A DNA stretch of 64,000 nucleotides from Diogma glabrata (lineage: Eukaryota; Arthropoda; Insecta; Diptera; Cylindrotomidae): assembly GCA_963693315.1 (NCBI GenBank), contig OY856186.1, positions 373,865,663-373,929,662 on the forward strand, written 5' to 3'. The stretch's first letter is position 1. Each line of letters starts with the position of its first letter. Both the position numbers and the translations under genes were made by a program. Positions 36,099 to 47,600 of the stretch are shown one piece after another. The notes beneath the pieces are model-generated. The model saw nothing but the letters and a program-made list of their open reading frames with translations, made no database searches and was not told the origin of the DNA.

Positions 36099-36746
36099 CT
36101 ACAATTAATTCAATGAATTATTTGTGATATTACATCACTCCGATGGAAATAATCCCATCATGAATAATAAGACTGAATCTAACAAAATATGGTGTGCAAT
36201 TTTTGAAAATTTTTTTGCTATCCACAAAATTGTCGATCGATCTAGTTTCGAACCGATAAGAACTTTTTATTACACTTTAAAAAAGTATATCATTCTCATC
36301 AGGGCTAGCCGACTAGATACACTACCAAAAAAAATTTTTCGCTATATAAACCTAAAATAGCTCACTACTCTAGCGAAGTATAAGAAACCGAAAAACTTTC
36401 ATAAACATATGTTTATTAGATTCAGGTTTAGTCAATTTGTTTCTCTAGTTGATCACTATTGTTGTTATACTCTAACCAAGTTAGAATTGGATAACAAACT
36501 TGTATCGGTAAGAAGAAGATGACCATCTTCACTTGTGTCTATCGACACATTATCTATAATCAATTCAATGAATTATTTGTGATATTACATCACTCTGATG
36601 GAAATAATCCCTGATGAGAATGATATACTTTTTTAAAGTGTAATAAAAAGTTCTTATCGGTTCGAAACTAGATCGATCGACAATTTTGTGGATAGCAAAA
36701 AAATTTTCATAAATTGCACACCATATTTTGTTAGATTCAGTCTTAT
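36099..36746. mobile_element. 648-bp insertion with internal inverted repeat
   Basis: The insert is flanked by TAATTTTAATGGT at 36086-36098 and at 36747-36759, which reads as a target duplication within repeat E. Inside, 36166-36306 and 36609-36746 are inverted copies of about 140 bp (for example GTTTCGAACCGATAAGAACT against its complement). A 50-base unit containing TTTGTGATATTACATCACTC occurs directly at 36120 and 36572. The 78-codon frame at 36124-36360 lies across one arm and is not convincing. The ends themselves are not inverted, so the element class is unknown. Confidence 0.7.
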
Positions 36747-36795
36747 TAATTTTAATGGTATTTAATAAAAATTAAAAAAAAACAATAAAAAAATA

Positions 36796-36862
36796 TGTAC
36801 CACACCATGGAATTGAACTCACGACCTATAGAACATCGTCGAGCGCAATATCCACATCGCAA
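36796..36862 (-). repeat. tRNA-like (SINE-type) segment, copy 1
   Basis: On the minus strand the segment holds a B-box-like GTGAGTTCAATTCC preceded by GTTCTATAGGTC, a plausible anticodon arm, and a G+C-richer A-box-like region. The same layout occurs at 57474-57545. It does not fold into a convincing functional tRNA, so a tRNA-derived promoter of a SINE is more likely. Confidence 0.5.
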
Positions 36863-37010
36863 TTTGAAACAGAAAGAAATGATAGATGTATTTAAAAAAA
36901 AAACATTTTTTTGTTCTTCAAAAATGCATATAAAACATGGTAACGCGAATATATAAGTTTTACCTCATACAAAATTAAAGGCTAAAGAAGTTTTCACTTC
37001 AAAAATATTT

Positions 37011-37696
37011 TTACAATATAAAACAAAAATATCGAATAATTTTAATTAACTTTCATAAAACAAATTTCGAATAATTTTTAATTAACTATAAAAAAGCAAA
37101 TTTCGAATAATTTTTTATTAACTTTAAAAAATGATAATTTTGGTTATTATTAAATAGAAATTTTTGTGCTAGTGATTTTGAAATTTAAACTTATTTGAAA
37201 CTGAATGACACTTTACCTATTGATTCGCCTCAAACCTGTGTCTAGGAAGGGATGAAAAAGGATTTTCCTGATTAATCAAATTCCTTCAAGTATCAAGGCG
37301 TTAGATATCATTTTAACTTTTCTAACACAATTGATTTTGTTTTGTATTTAGAACAACTTCCAGGACACTTTGTTCGTCCGATCCTATCTATTGTCCGATC
37401 AACGAAATTGTTATTTCCCGCGGCACGGAATACTAGTTATGAAAAAAATGCTGTAATTTATTTCTCAATTCCTATTTCACGATGTATAGAAATAGGGCTA
37501 CAGATGTACTCATAAAGAAAGAATAGTAGACAAAATAGTAGACTAGTGGGCATAAATAAAAGACTCCAGAATAGTACATTATGATGCTAGGACGTAAAGC
37601 TAAAGATTTTGGACGTATGTGGAGTTTGCAAATCGAGGCGCTAGCCGGGATTTGCATCCACATTAAGTCCAAAATAGCTTACGTCCGTGCATCATA
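37011..37696. other. gene-free spacer
   Basis: AT-rich sequence with three copies of TTTCGAATAATTTTTAATTAA-like words at 37030-37130. No gene. A 66-codon minus frame (37472-37672) has no recognisable features. Confidence 0.5.
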
Positions 37697-37698
37697 TA

Positions 37699-38297
37699 CT
37701 GGGCTATTATTTTGAAAACGTACATCGAAAAAAAACAACTATTTTTTAAAAATCTGAAATTTTGATATTTTGTTGGCATTGACGAAAGGAAAAAAGTGAT
37801 TTCTGCTTTTATTTTTTGTGTACTCTGAATCGGAGTTATGCACGGTTGAATTTTGAGGCTTTTTCACGTAGTTTTTGGTAATGGTGGCAATGTTTTGTGA
37901 ATAGGTGCCACAAATTTCATCCGACTTACGTATATTTTTGCAAGTAAAAAGGAAAATAATTGAATAATTGAAATAAGTAAGTTTAAAATTAATAACTTTT
38001 CTCTTTTCCGCTAGGCGGCGCGTAAAACCTTGGTTTACTTCAAAGCTCATATCTCAAAAAGTAGGCTTTTTTTTTTTTTGTTTTTCACAAATTTTAAAGT
38101 AAGCATATGTTTACTACGAAATTGAGAAATAAAAAGTCAGCAATTCAATATGGATTTTTTCTTACGATTTTTTAAAGTTTGGTATATGAAAAATTCACTT
38201 GTGTTTTTTTATTAAGTTAATAATCCTGTACTAAATGTGGATCTAATAAATTAAACATTTCATATTTTAACACCTGCAATAAATTTGAACCATTTTT
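37699..38297 (+). repeat. left long terminal inverted arm
   Basis: This is the inverted partner of 39951-40554. It contains a 103-codon open frame reading outward on the minus strand (37739-38050), whose counterpart in the other arm is also open. A G+C-rich island GCTAGGCGGCGCGTAAAACC stands out at about 38011. Confidence 0.9.
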
Positions 38298-38540
38298 TGT
38301 GTATTTCTGATTGAGAAACAGGTTTTTATTCAGAATAAGAATTGGAGATCCCAATGATCGAAGATTTTGTTATAATTTCAACATCACCAACACTAACATT
38401 AGAAAAAAATATTTTTTCCTATAAACATTATAATTTAATCAATATTATAAATAAATACATTAAAAGATTAATTTATATATTTTTTTTTGCCTTTAAATTG
38501 AAATATTTATGATCATCAGAAAAAGAAAACATTTTGGCAA

Positions 38541-39566
38541 TTATTTTATCGGGTGTAGTGTTATCCGGTAAAAAACAGTGGAATCCTTGAGTTCTTTGTT
38601 TTCTTCCAAGAACATTTCGTAGATGTCGGTGAGGGTCCATAACACCAACCGCTTTGATTTCTTAATTTTTGTTGATCCTTCTGTAATAGTAACAACATCT
38701 TTAAGGCCAGGCATTGTTCTACTAATTTCCTCTGATAAGAAGTATGTTTGAATTTGTTTTACTATATTTTGTGACAAACTGTGCACTTGTTTGCTTTGAG
38801 GCCAACTGTAAGGACCTACTGTTTCCAACAGATCCATGACGAATTGTACCAGTCGTCTTGATGCATTAAATTCATCCTGGATACGTTGATTTGACCAAAA
38901 TTTACGTGGTAGAGTTGTCAACAAAAACACTTGTTTTGATTTACAGCTGGCATCTTTAAACTCTTTTTTAAGGTTCATAAGCCATGATGTATATTCACAT
39001 TCCTCGTTTGATGATAACACTTTAACTGAATCTACTTGAAATATTCTTTGACTTATTGCCGATGTGACACTTGCAATTTTTTTATAACTCCCTGTTGTAA
39101 TATGATTTTGTTTGATAGGAGATTCGGCTAACCTTCCAAGAACATTGTTAATATCTTCTAAAATGTCATTAAGTAGTTCAGGAACTGGTGGAGATATAGT
39201 ATCAACCGAAACTGGTGATGGATCTAAAGATGCTGGAGGTATTTGAATATTTTCGTTCGTTGGAACATTTTCAACATCCTGATTTATAGAAATAATTTCA
39301 CTATCGATAGTTTCCGAACATGAAAGCTGCTGTATAGAAAATATTAGTTGCATATGAATTTTTATTCATTTTAATAAAATAATTAAATTTACCTTATTTT
39401 TATAGATATAAGTGCGACATGTTTCACATATAAACTGGTTATCACGCAAAGTAAAATTTAGGGTCGCAGCTTTTTGAATAACAGCTGGTGTGACCAGTTT
39501 CACATTTTTTGATGTCCGCTGATGATTTTTGAGACCGTACACGTTACAGCACAATTTGAAAGGCAT
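38541..39566 (-). CDS. unidentified two-exon gene inside the TIR element
   Basis: Exon 1 (39566-39393, 58 codons) ends at a GTAAAT donor. A 63-base intron (39392-39330) ends CTATACAG, and exon 2 (39329-38541) continues in phase to a TAA, giving 320 residues. The N-terminus has Cys pairs (C6-C7 and C47-C50, ICETC) that could bind zinc. Residues 60-110 are acidic and Pro/Ser-rich. The C-terminal half has FLLTTLPRKFWSNQRI, EEISRTMPGLKDVVTI and KSKRLVLWTLTDIYEMFLEE. From memory the SR.MPG.KD and KRL.L..L...Y..F pattern recalls uncharacterised multicopy animal proteins that may belong to transposons; I cannot name the family. The abrupt C-terminus suggests truncation or a missed exon. Position between long arms implies a role in the element's own movement, as inference. 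Confidence 0.7.
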
Positions 39567-39950
39567 TTCTATTATTATCTTTTCTAAACGTTATGTCTTC
39601 TAAATATTTTGGAATATAATTGATTATAAGGCAATCCAATCAATACATATATACCCTTGAAATAGTTTTGACATATGTAGAATCAGGTAAAATTAGGTAG
39701 GTACAATTTAATATATTTTGATTGGATGCAAGTATAATTTGGTCAAAAACCGTTTGTGGGCGTCATTAGAAATTTTAAATGTTAAAATTATGAGCTTATA
39801 ATGAAATTTTGATTAGTAAAAAGGGGCTGAATAGACATTTTTTAAAATGAATAAACATTTTACACACCCTTTTAATAATTTAAATTCCTTTATTTTACCA
39901 CTTAAATTAAATTAATTTTTAATAAGTTTTTAACCATTTAACCGCACAGA

Positions 39951-40554
39951 AAATGTTTCAAATTTATTGCAGGTGTTAAAATATGAAATGTTTAATTTAT
40001 TAGATCCTCATTTAGTACAGGATTATTAACTTAATAAAAAAACACATGTGAATTTTTCATATACCAAACTTTAAAAAATCGTAAGAAAAAATCCATATTG
40101 AATTGCTGACTTTTTATTTCTCAATTTCATAGCTGCATATGTTTACTTTAAAATTTGTGAAAAACAAAAAAAAAAAGCCTACTTTTTGAGATATGAGCTT
40201 TGAAGTAAACCAAGGTTTTACGCGCCGCCTAGCGGAAAAGAGAAAAGTTATTAATTTTAAGCTTACTTATTTCAATTATTCAATTATTTTGCTTTTTACT
40301 TGCAAAAATATACGTAAGTCGGATGAAATTTGTGGCACCTATTCACAAAACATTGCCACCATTACCAAAAACTACGTGAAAAAGCCTCAAAATTCAACCG
40401 CGCATAACTCCGATTCAGAGTACTCAAAAAATAAAAGCAGAAATTGCTTTTTTTCTTTTGTCAATGCCAACAATATATCAAAATTTCAGATTTTTTAAAA
40501 ATCAAAAATTTAAAAATCAACAAAAAAATGTACGTTTTCAAAATAATAGCCCAC
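39951..40554 (+). repeat. right long terminal inverted arm
   Basis: This is the inverted partner of 37699-38297. Its outward 101-codon frame (40193-40498) differs from the left-arm frame at about six residues (for example F/L, V/A, T/S, H/C, P/S, K/N). Both frames point away from the central gene. Confidence 0.9.
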
Positions 40555-40584
40555 TATTTTTTATTCGCCGCAAGCAAAATATTT

Positions 40585-41880
40585 AAAAAAAAAATGTTTA
40601 TTACTTCGGTCTGAAAGACCTAAGTATTACATTCATGAACTCAAAGTGAAATTCTTACCCCCACTTTTTTTGGCATTTCTCGACGTTTTAGGACCTACTG
40701 ATTCTAAAAAAGCAATAACAGATCTGAAAGGACGCTGTGTTCGATAACTGTACCGGAAGTGTGTCAAAAAAATCATTATGTGTGTCAAAAATAGCAAATT
40801 TTCATATTTTTGGCTTAAAAAACGTTCATTTTAAGTGATTACGAGTAGGAACATTAAATTTCGAGAAATCTTGATGGTCGGGATTGGTATGTGAGATCAA
40901 AAACTAGATTATTGCATTATAAGTATGTCAAAAAAATGTTGTCAAGTGTCTCAAAAGAAAGATTTTTATTTATTTTTTTAAGCAATTTTTTGGAAAAAAA
41001 AAATAAAATTAATTGTTTGTTTGAAATGAAGTTTTATTATTATTATTGAGAATTATGGCATTATAAGTTTGTCAAAAAAATGTTGTCAAGTGTGTCAAAA
41101 GAAAGATTTTTATTTATTTTTTTACCCAATTTTTTGGAAAAAAAAATAAAATTGTTTGTTTGAAATGAAATTTTATTATTATTATTGAGAATTATGGCAT
41201 TATAAGTTTGTCAAAAAATGTTGTCAAGTGTGTCAAAAGAAAGGTTTTTATTTATTTTTTACCTAATTTTTTTAGAAAAAAATAAAATTAATAGTTTGTA
41301 TGACATGATATTTTATTATTATTATAGAGAATTATGGCATTATAAGTTTGTCAAAAAATAATGTCAAGTGTGTCAAAAAATGATTTCATTTATTTTTTTA
41401 GCCAATTTTTTGGAAAAAAAAATGATGCTGTTTTTATGACGTAAATGTAATTTAAAATGAAATTGGACATGGACATTTTTGAATTTGCTATAGTTTTTGA
41501 AATATTTTTGGAATTATGAAAAAGTTTGTATTATTGATTTTGTAATAATTTTTGCAATATTTTTAGAATTTCGGTAAAAGTTTTAATTTTTGATTTTGTA
41601 AGAATTTTTGGAATATTTTTAGAATTTTGAAAAATTTTTTATTTTTGATATTATTATAATTTTTGGAATTTGGAAAAATTTTCAATATTTGATTTTGTAA
41701 TAATTTTTGCAATATTTTTAGAATTTTGGAAAAAGTTTGAATTTTTAAGAATTTTTGAAATATTATTGGAATTTAGAAAAAAATTAAATATTTGATTTTA
41801 TTCTAAGTTTTGGAATTTTGAAAAAGTTTGATTTTATTTAATTTAACAATATTTTTGGAATTTTGATTATAATTTTCCGG
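40585..41880 (+). repeat. repeat C, copy 2, with tandem array
   Basis: It begins near TTACTTCGGTCTGAAAGACC and holds CTTACCCCCACTTTTTTTGG and CATTTCTCGACG, then a 140-bp tandem array, then a long run of degenerate TTTTTGGAATTTTGAAAAAG / TTTGATTTTGTAATAATTTT units (41480-41870). Inverted counterparts lie at 27040-28090. No gene. Confidence 0.75.
40908..41430 (+). repeat. 140-bp tandem array, about 3.7 copies
   Basis: Unit starts (GAATTATGGCATTATAAGTT, GATTATTGCATT in the first) fall at 40908, 41049, 41189 and 41329, so the period is 140-141 bp. Each unit has GTCAAAAAA(A)TGTTGTCAAG, CAATTTTTTGGAAAAAAA and TTTTATTATTATTATTGA. The last unit is partial. Confidence 0.92.
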
Positions 41881-42189
41881 CAACGTATTGATGTTTCGTG
41901 TTAGTTTTGTAATAAATTTCTAAACAGAGGTAAAAAATACATGTACTAACTAAGAGTTATGTTCGATATACATCGCTGCCCAAAACTAAAATCCATGTCC
42001 TCATAAAAGTTTTTTGCCGAAAACTATATGAAAATCCTTTACCCAGACCGAAGTCTTGATATCTCAGAGCTGTGAGATTTCAGCCCCTCCATATTTCTAA
42101 ATTAAAATTATAAATTTGCATAAATTTTGAAATAAAAATATGTGGAACAAGTTACCTTTGACATAATATTTGTTATGTTTTCCAAATTA

Positions 42190-42989
42190 TTTTATCACTA
42201 TTTTTTTTTATTTAGCGTATGGTTTTTTCTTTGACACATTAAAAATTAAACTTAAAATAGGTAGACTCTTCTATGAAATCTACCTTAAACAAAACATGGA
42301 TGCACATTAAATGAACTTACAATCGATTTGATTGCGCGTCTTTTAGTAAAAAAGTAAAAAGTAAAATATTTGAACATTGGGCAGTACATTTGAACATTAG
42401 ATGTTTACATCGAGCGAGTCTATCCATGCTACTACATCGGTAGTGGCTAAATGGATGTCTGAGATGCCGCCATTGTACCGTCGAATTGGACACACAGTTG
42501 CAATGTGTTTTATGGTTTGTTGTGGAGCGCCGCAGTCACAACCCCACTTGTAGAAAGAATCAGCACAACTTCCATGATTCGTTCTTATTCGGTTTAGTGT
42601 AGTTCAGGTATGACATGGCAGATCAAAGCAGGTTGTGTAGAAGTCGGGTTAGTAATAGAAAGGCCAGTTGTGTTGTAATGATGCCAGGAGGTGTCCAAGG
42701 CATCCAAGATATTAAAATTAGTTGCCAGCAGGTTGCTGTCAGTTTCATGTTAAGGCTTTCTTGACTTCAATCGACAACGAGTGTGGTCACCGTAATATTC
42801 GTGCAAGGGTAACGTGATGTTGTTGGTTACCTTTTTATGTTCACGCATGAGAGCATGCAAGCGTCTGAGTGTAGGAGGAGCGATATTGCTTAACACAGGG
42901 GCCAAGGTAAAGGGGTGAATCTGATAGTACCACTTATAGTACGCATCGTGGCATGCAGCTGGCAGTCAACTTTTTGAGTATGTGTGCTA
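42190..42989 (-). pseudogene. 5'-truncated copy of the 24670-26405 Jockey-like LINE
   Basis: The minus strand repeats 25603-26405: the end of ORF2 including the KWG..ESPQCDCG-type region (as GTTGTGGAGCGCCGCAGTCA on the plus strand at 42519), the shared 3' UTR (TAAAAGACGCGCAAT-like, reversed near 42330) and the CATACGCTAAATAAA tail near 42220. Stops and small gaps are present. Identity to the first copy is high enough to assign the same subfamily. Confidence 0.9.
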
Positions 42990-43189
42990 TCGCTATGGAA
43001 ACATAGTGGGGGTGGGGTTCTGTGGAACGAAAAGAAAGCAACTGTTCAATTCATTCGTAAGATACCAGGGAAAAAACTTAATATTATAATATTAGAACAA
43101 TTCTTCTAGATTACAGAAAGTTTAAAATTTCAATGAGGGGGTCTTTAAACCCGAATAAACCCGTATGTCGCTACGCCACTGTTATTATT

Positions 43190-44690
43190 CAGATACATAC
43201 AAGAAATATTGCGACGCCGATTCATAGGCTGACTTCACCACAGCACTCGAAACATTGGACACATTGGAAACTCTGGAAACATAAAAGTATTAAAGAAAGC
43301 AGTAGTATCCCAACGAATATAAATTCTGTTGTACGAGAAAAAGTAAAAAAAAACATTTAACCGGAAGTAACAAACCGGAAGTTAGGACACAGAACTGTTG
43401 TGAACCGTACTAAATGTTTATGCACCGCAAGTTTCATCTAATTCGATTATCAGGTACAGATATTATTGTGCTTCCAAAAAACAGGTGCTCGGAGGACTCT
43501 CTACCACTTTGTTCACTATCGCTAAATAACTAATCAGTGCCTTGCCATACATATTTGCATCTTTTTGCAAAGTGTCATCAAAATTCATTCACGAACGAAT
43601 GTTGTATGCTCCCAACAAACATTGAAATAATGGTGACACAACAAAAAGGTCTTTGGGAGGCCCCCCACCACTTATCCCAATATTGTCCAAAAACTAATCA
43701 GTTCTTTGTCATTTAAGTTTCCATCTTTTGTCTGTCTCCAAAGTGTCATTAAAATAAATTAATGAATGAAGTCTACTGAAGCTCCCAAAAACTTAAAAAA
43801 CAAAGTGAGAAAAGTCAGCAGTTGTATGGTAGACCCCCCGCCACTTTAATCAATGTGTTCCAAAAGATGATAACTATCTTCTCACACTAATTGGAACCTT
43901 TTCCATCATTTCGTCATAATCACTTCATTATTGTAGGCTGTAGTGTGCATAAAGACACTGAAAAAACTTCAAAAATGTACAAAAACATAATTTTTACCGG
44001 AAGTGGAAAACCGGAAGTTGGGATGCAAAACTGTTGTGAAACTTAATGCTTATGTTCCAAGTTTCATCCAATTCAATTATCAGGTACAGATGTTATTGAG
44101 CTTTAAAAAAAACAGGTGCTCGGGGGACCGCCCACCACTTTGTTCACTATCGCTCAAAAATCAATCAGTTCCTTGCCATACATATTTGCATCCTTTTCTA
44201 AAGTGTCATCAAAATTCATTCACGAAACAATCTAGTATGCTCACAACAAACATAAAAACATGATTGAAAAAACCACCTGTTGTATGGTGCACCCCCCAAC
44301 CCTTTAACCAATGTACTCCAAAAGCTGAAAAAATCTTTCTACAGTAGGGATAAACACCTGAAAATAAAAATTTTTAACTGGAAGTGTCAAACCGGAAGTT
44401 GGTATGCAGAAATATTGGAAACAGTACTAAAACCTTAAAAACCAAGTTTCCATAAGATCATAAGCCAGGATTAGAAGTTATTGAAGATTTAAACTTAAAG
44501 GTGTTCGGGAGACCCCCTGCCATTTAGTCCAAATTTTAAATGAATCCAGATCTTCCATTTTCAAGTGAACTTGGATCATTTACCAAAGTTTCATCAAGAT
44601 CTTATGCAGGAAGGTCACCAACCCACCCACGCACCACCCATCCACCCACACACAGACGTACACCTACATTTTTATTGGTTATTTAGATAC
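43190..44690 (+). repeat. repeat D, copy 1 (CCGGAAGT-rich internal repeats)
   Basis: Three to four internal units follow one another at about 43360, 43640 (decayed), 43997 and 44375. The clearest units carry ACCGGAAGT..AAACCGGAAGTT, AAGTTTCATC.AATTC, AACAGGTGCTCGG and AAAGTGTCATCAAAATTCAT. The 3' side has a CCACCCACGCACC-type C+A-rich run at 44623-44660. No protein frame persists across units; the 86-codon frame 44003-44263 is inside one unit. Confidence 0.75.
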
Positions 44691-47600
44691 AAAACAAAAG
44701 AAAAACAAAATTTGGGGTTTGTAAGATTTTTTTTTCACGATTGATTGACACAATTTAAAATTGTGTTCACACTTCACACAATTTAAAATTGTGGTGAAGT
44801 AAAAATAATGAATGTATAAATTACAATTTAATTTGAGGGTTTTCTTTGAATAGCTTTTGAGCTATTTTTATTTTGATATAAATTAAGAATTGAAACATGA
44901 TAATAAGTTGCTTTTATGGAGTTGTTTTTATATGGTTTTGATTCGTAATTTGAGCAAGAATCGAAATAGGGCCGATCGTTACATAACTATCTTCATCATC
45001 AATTGCCAACCACTAGAAAGCTTGCCAAGTTTTTTTTTTGGTTTGAAGCCAAAAATCAAACTTTTATGTTAAAAGTTAAATTACTATTGTTACGTTTTTC
45101 CAACCTTCCTTCGAATTGGCCTAACTCACAATTCGATAAACGCAATTTCCTAATCACTTTCTGGATTCGATCACTGATTAGTAAGCACACACACCAGGTT
45201 TTATTAAGTATTCAACCTTTTAATTGTTCAACAACAACAGGAAACAATACAGCAAACATTATTCCTAACTAGAATATTCTTTCAACAGCTGCAAATCTCC
45301 AACGATTTATTGTAGAAATTTCCAATTCACAACGTTCAAAATAATACACAAAATATTTGTTTTCAATAACACTTAAAACTTTATTCACAAAAACTATTTA
45401 AAAATCACTTTTATAATTTTAACTTTATCGTCGCAGGTTTAAAATAAAAACTAAACTAATCTACAAGAGACAATTGCTTATATACTCTTCTGCTTAATTT
45501 CTAGATAATCCGAGGTCACTTTTTAGAAACCTTGAGAAAATAGTAGAATATTCGATTACTTTACATTATGCGGATTTGATTCATAAAATCATTCAATTTT
45601 ATCTATTGTTGACCCAAATTTCAAGAAATACAACAACAACACTATTCAATTCATTAATTGGTTGTTGTGTTTGATTTTTCTGGAAGTCACTGTAATCGTC
45701 TGGATTTTTCTGTTATCGTAACACTATTTACCAGCCCGAAATCCTTATTGAAACATAAAACTTAATTTAAAAAGTTTAAAATCTTAACTCAGAAGTAAAC
45801 TGCTTAAAATTCTTAATTCGAGCTACAAAGCCAATGCTCAAAGTTTGATATTTATCATCTGAAGTACATTTTCCAAAGTTCAAGTTCTGAATGTCACTAA
45901 CTGATACCTGAAACGACTATCAAACACAAATATTCCAAATTTCTTTCAAACAAAAACATTTAATTTTATTATTCACAATAAATATCTAAATAAACTATCC
46001 CACACTGTCGTGATACTATATATTCTCCGACTACACAAAACAATTTTTTATAAAAAAAAATTAAATCATCGTCGCGATCATGATCATAATGATTACGAGA
46101 GATGTGATTTAGCGCCTTTAAGATTTAAGAAACAAAAAAAAAATAAGAATAATATGGAATTTCTTAATAATATTTAGACGATGTCAATTTAAATATTTAT
46201 TTCAGTTATCCACTAGCTATCGTTTTGGAAAGACAAAAAATCAAAATAAAAAAAAAAAATTAAAAATTTGGAAATAACAAAAATTGATTTAAGTTTTTTT
46301 TTAAAAAAGTGTTTTTTATAGTTTTTGAAAAAAAAAAAAAACTTTTTATTATGTGTGAAGAATTATAGTTTTTTATTTTTTTTTAAAAGTTATAGTGATT
46401 TGTTTTTGGAATTTTAATAAAATAAATTAATTGTAGAAAAAAAAAATATAGAATTAATTAAAATGTTTGTTAAAAATCGAAATTTTTATTTTTGGATATT
46501 TATAATATTGTCTTTTGAAAATTGTAAGTACAAGTTTTATTAGTTAAATTTCAAATATTTAAAATAAAAAAAGATTTTGTTGCAAAATAATTTTTTTTAC
46601 GATTTGGACTGGAATTCAGAGTTGGTAGTTAAAAGTTATTATAATATTGACATTTAAATAATTTTGTTAATAAAACCATTTTGGTGAGATGAGTCAATTT
46701 CAAAATCCATAATCGATTTGAAAAACTCGCAAACATTTTCGTTTGAAATATGTGTAATTAACAACTTTAGAACAAAATAATATGTAGCGGTGATGCATCT
46801 ATCTTGCATGTTAAAAAAAGAAAAATAATTTTAATTTCAGTGAGAAAATTTACTTTGTCGGCGATGATGTGTGAGAAGCTGATTTGCGTAATTTTAAAAT
46901 AAAAAACAATTTGTATTTTTGGAAAAACTGTTACGTTGCATTAGAGTAGAAACTATAAATTTATTAACATATTTTCAATCAAATTTGTGTTGAAATGAAA
47001 ACGAAAACTTAAATGCAGACGGAAAAACGTAGTTTTAGAATGTTTTTATGCAACAAGTGCGAAAAGTTTGTTATTATTACACAATGGCATAAGCACCGTT
47101 TGCACGAGTTACATTCAATATTTTCAAAAATATGAGAAAATCACATTTTTGTTTTATACTTTATGTTACTAGTGAGGAACTTCCTTATTTTCGTAAAACG
47201 TCAGTAAAGTCTGCAAAGTTAGACAATTTTACTATCCACCTCACCCCAGTTTTTTGGCATTTTACGACGATTTGAGCCATAAGTCAAATGCTCATAACAA
47301 AAATATGTTTGTTTGTCTGCCGATTTCAATTTTTTTGTATTTGATAACTGAATGCTGCGAGTTAAGTCGCTTTTAAGCTCGATCAATGAATTGTTGTGTT
47401 TCAATAATTTATTTCATATAGATTTTTGTTTACAAATTTTTAAGTTTGAGTGATATGTGTTGGAATTATGAAAGTAGGATTATAATCATGATTTTCCGAC
47501 ATTATGAGACCAAAAATCTGTTATATTTCTAGCAGCACTTCTTCAAATAAAAATTGTACTTTAAATCACCATTAGGTGAGTCACCAGGTAGGTCCTAGTA

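Larger units (their letters stand above)
35940..37010 (+). repeat. repeat E, copy 1, split by a palindromic insertion
   Basis: 35940-36098 and 36747-37010 together match the continuous copy at 57315-57660 (GACAGTAGCAATA, CGTAAAAAGAAATTTTTAT, TTTTAATGGTAT, a tRNA-like segment, CTAAAGAAGTTTTCACTTC). The intervening 36099-36746 is an insertion listed separately. Confidence 0.75.
37699..40554. mobile_element. 2.86-kb element: two inverted arms of about 600 bp around one gene
   Basis: The outer ends are CTGGGCTATTATTTTGAAAA (37699) and, read inward, GTGGGCTATTATTTTGAAAA (40554), each flanked by TA (37697-37698, 40555-40556). The arms run 37699-38297 and 39951-40554 and match with only scattered differences, so they are young or have been kept alike by gene conversion. 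The unique centre carries a two-exon minus-strand gene. The TA target fits a cut-and-paste transposon of a TA-specific group, but no known transposase catalytic signature was identified. Such long arms with a single gene are unusual. Confidence 0.85.
34577..43181. mobile_element. possible 8.6-kb hAT-type envelope with nested insertions
   Basis: The left end CAGTGGCGTAGCCAG (34577) and the right end, read inward, CAGTGGCGTAGCGACAT (43181) form a terminal pair of a style common among hAT elements. Flanks are CTATTATT (34569-34576) and TTATTATT (43182-43189), 7 of 8 identical, as expected for an 8-bp duplication. The interior consists of other elements listed here (repeats, the 37699-40554 element, a LINE 3' end) and no hAT transposase was recognised. 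Two unrelated decayed ends lying 8.6 kb apart is the alternative. Confidence 0.5.

Noticed and set aside
40908..41430. CRISPR-like array, because of the regular spacing
   Set aside because: The whole 140-bp unit is repeated with no unique spacers, and the context is eukaryotic, so it is an ordinary tandem repeat.
47219..47404. 61-codon minus frame
   Set aside because: Part of the region resembles repeat C (a GGCATTT..CGACG motif) and it has no protein family feature.
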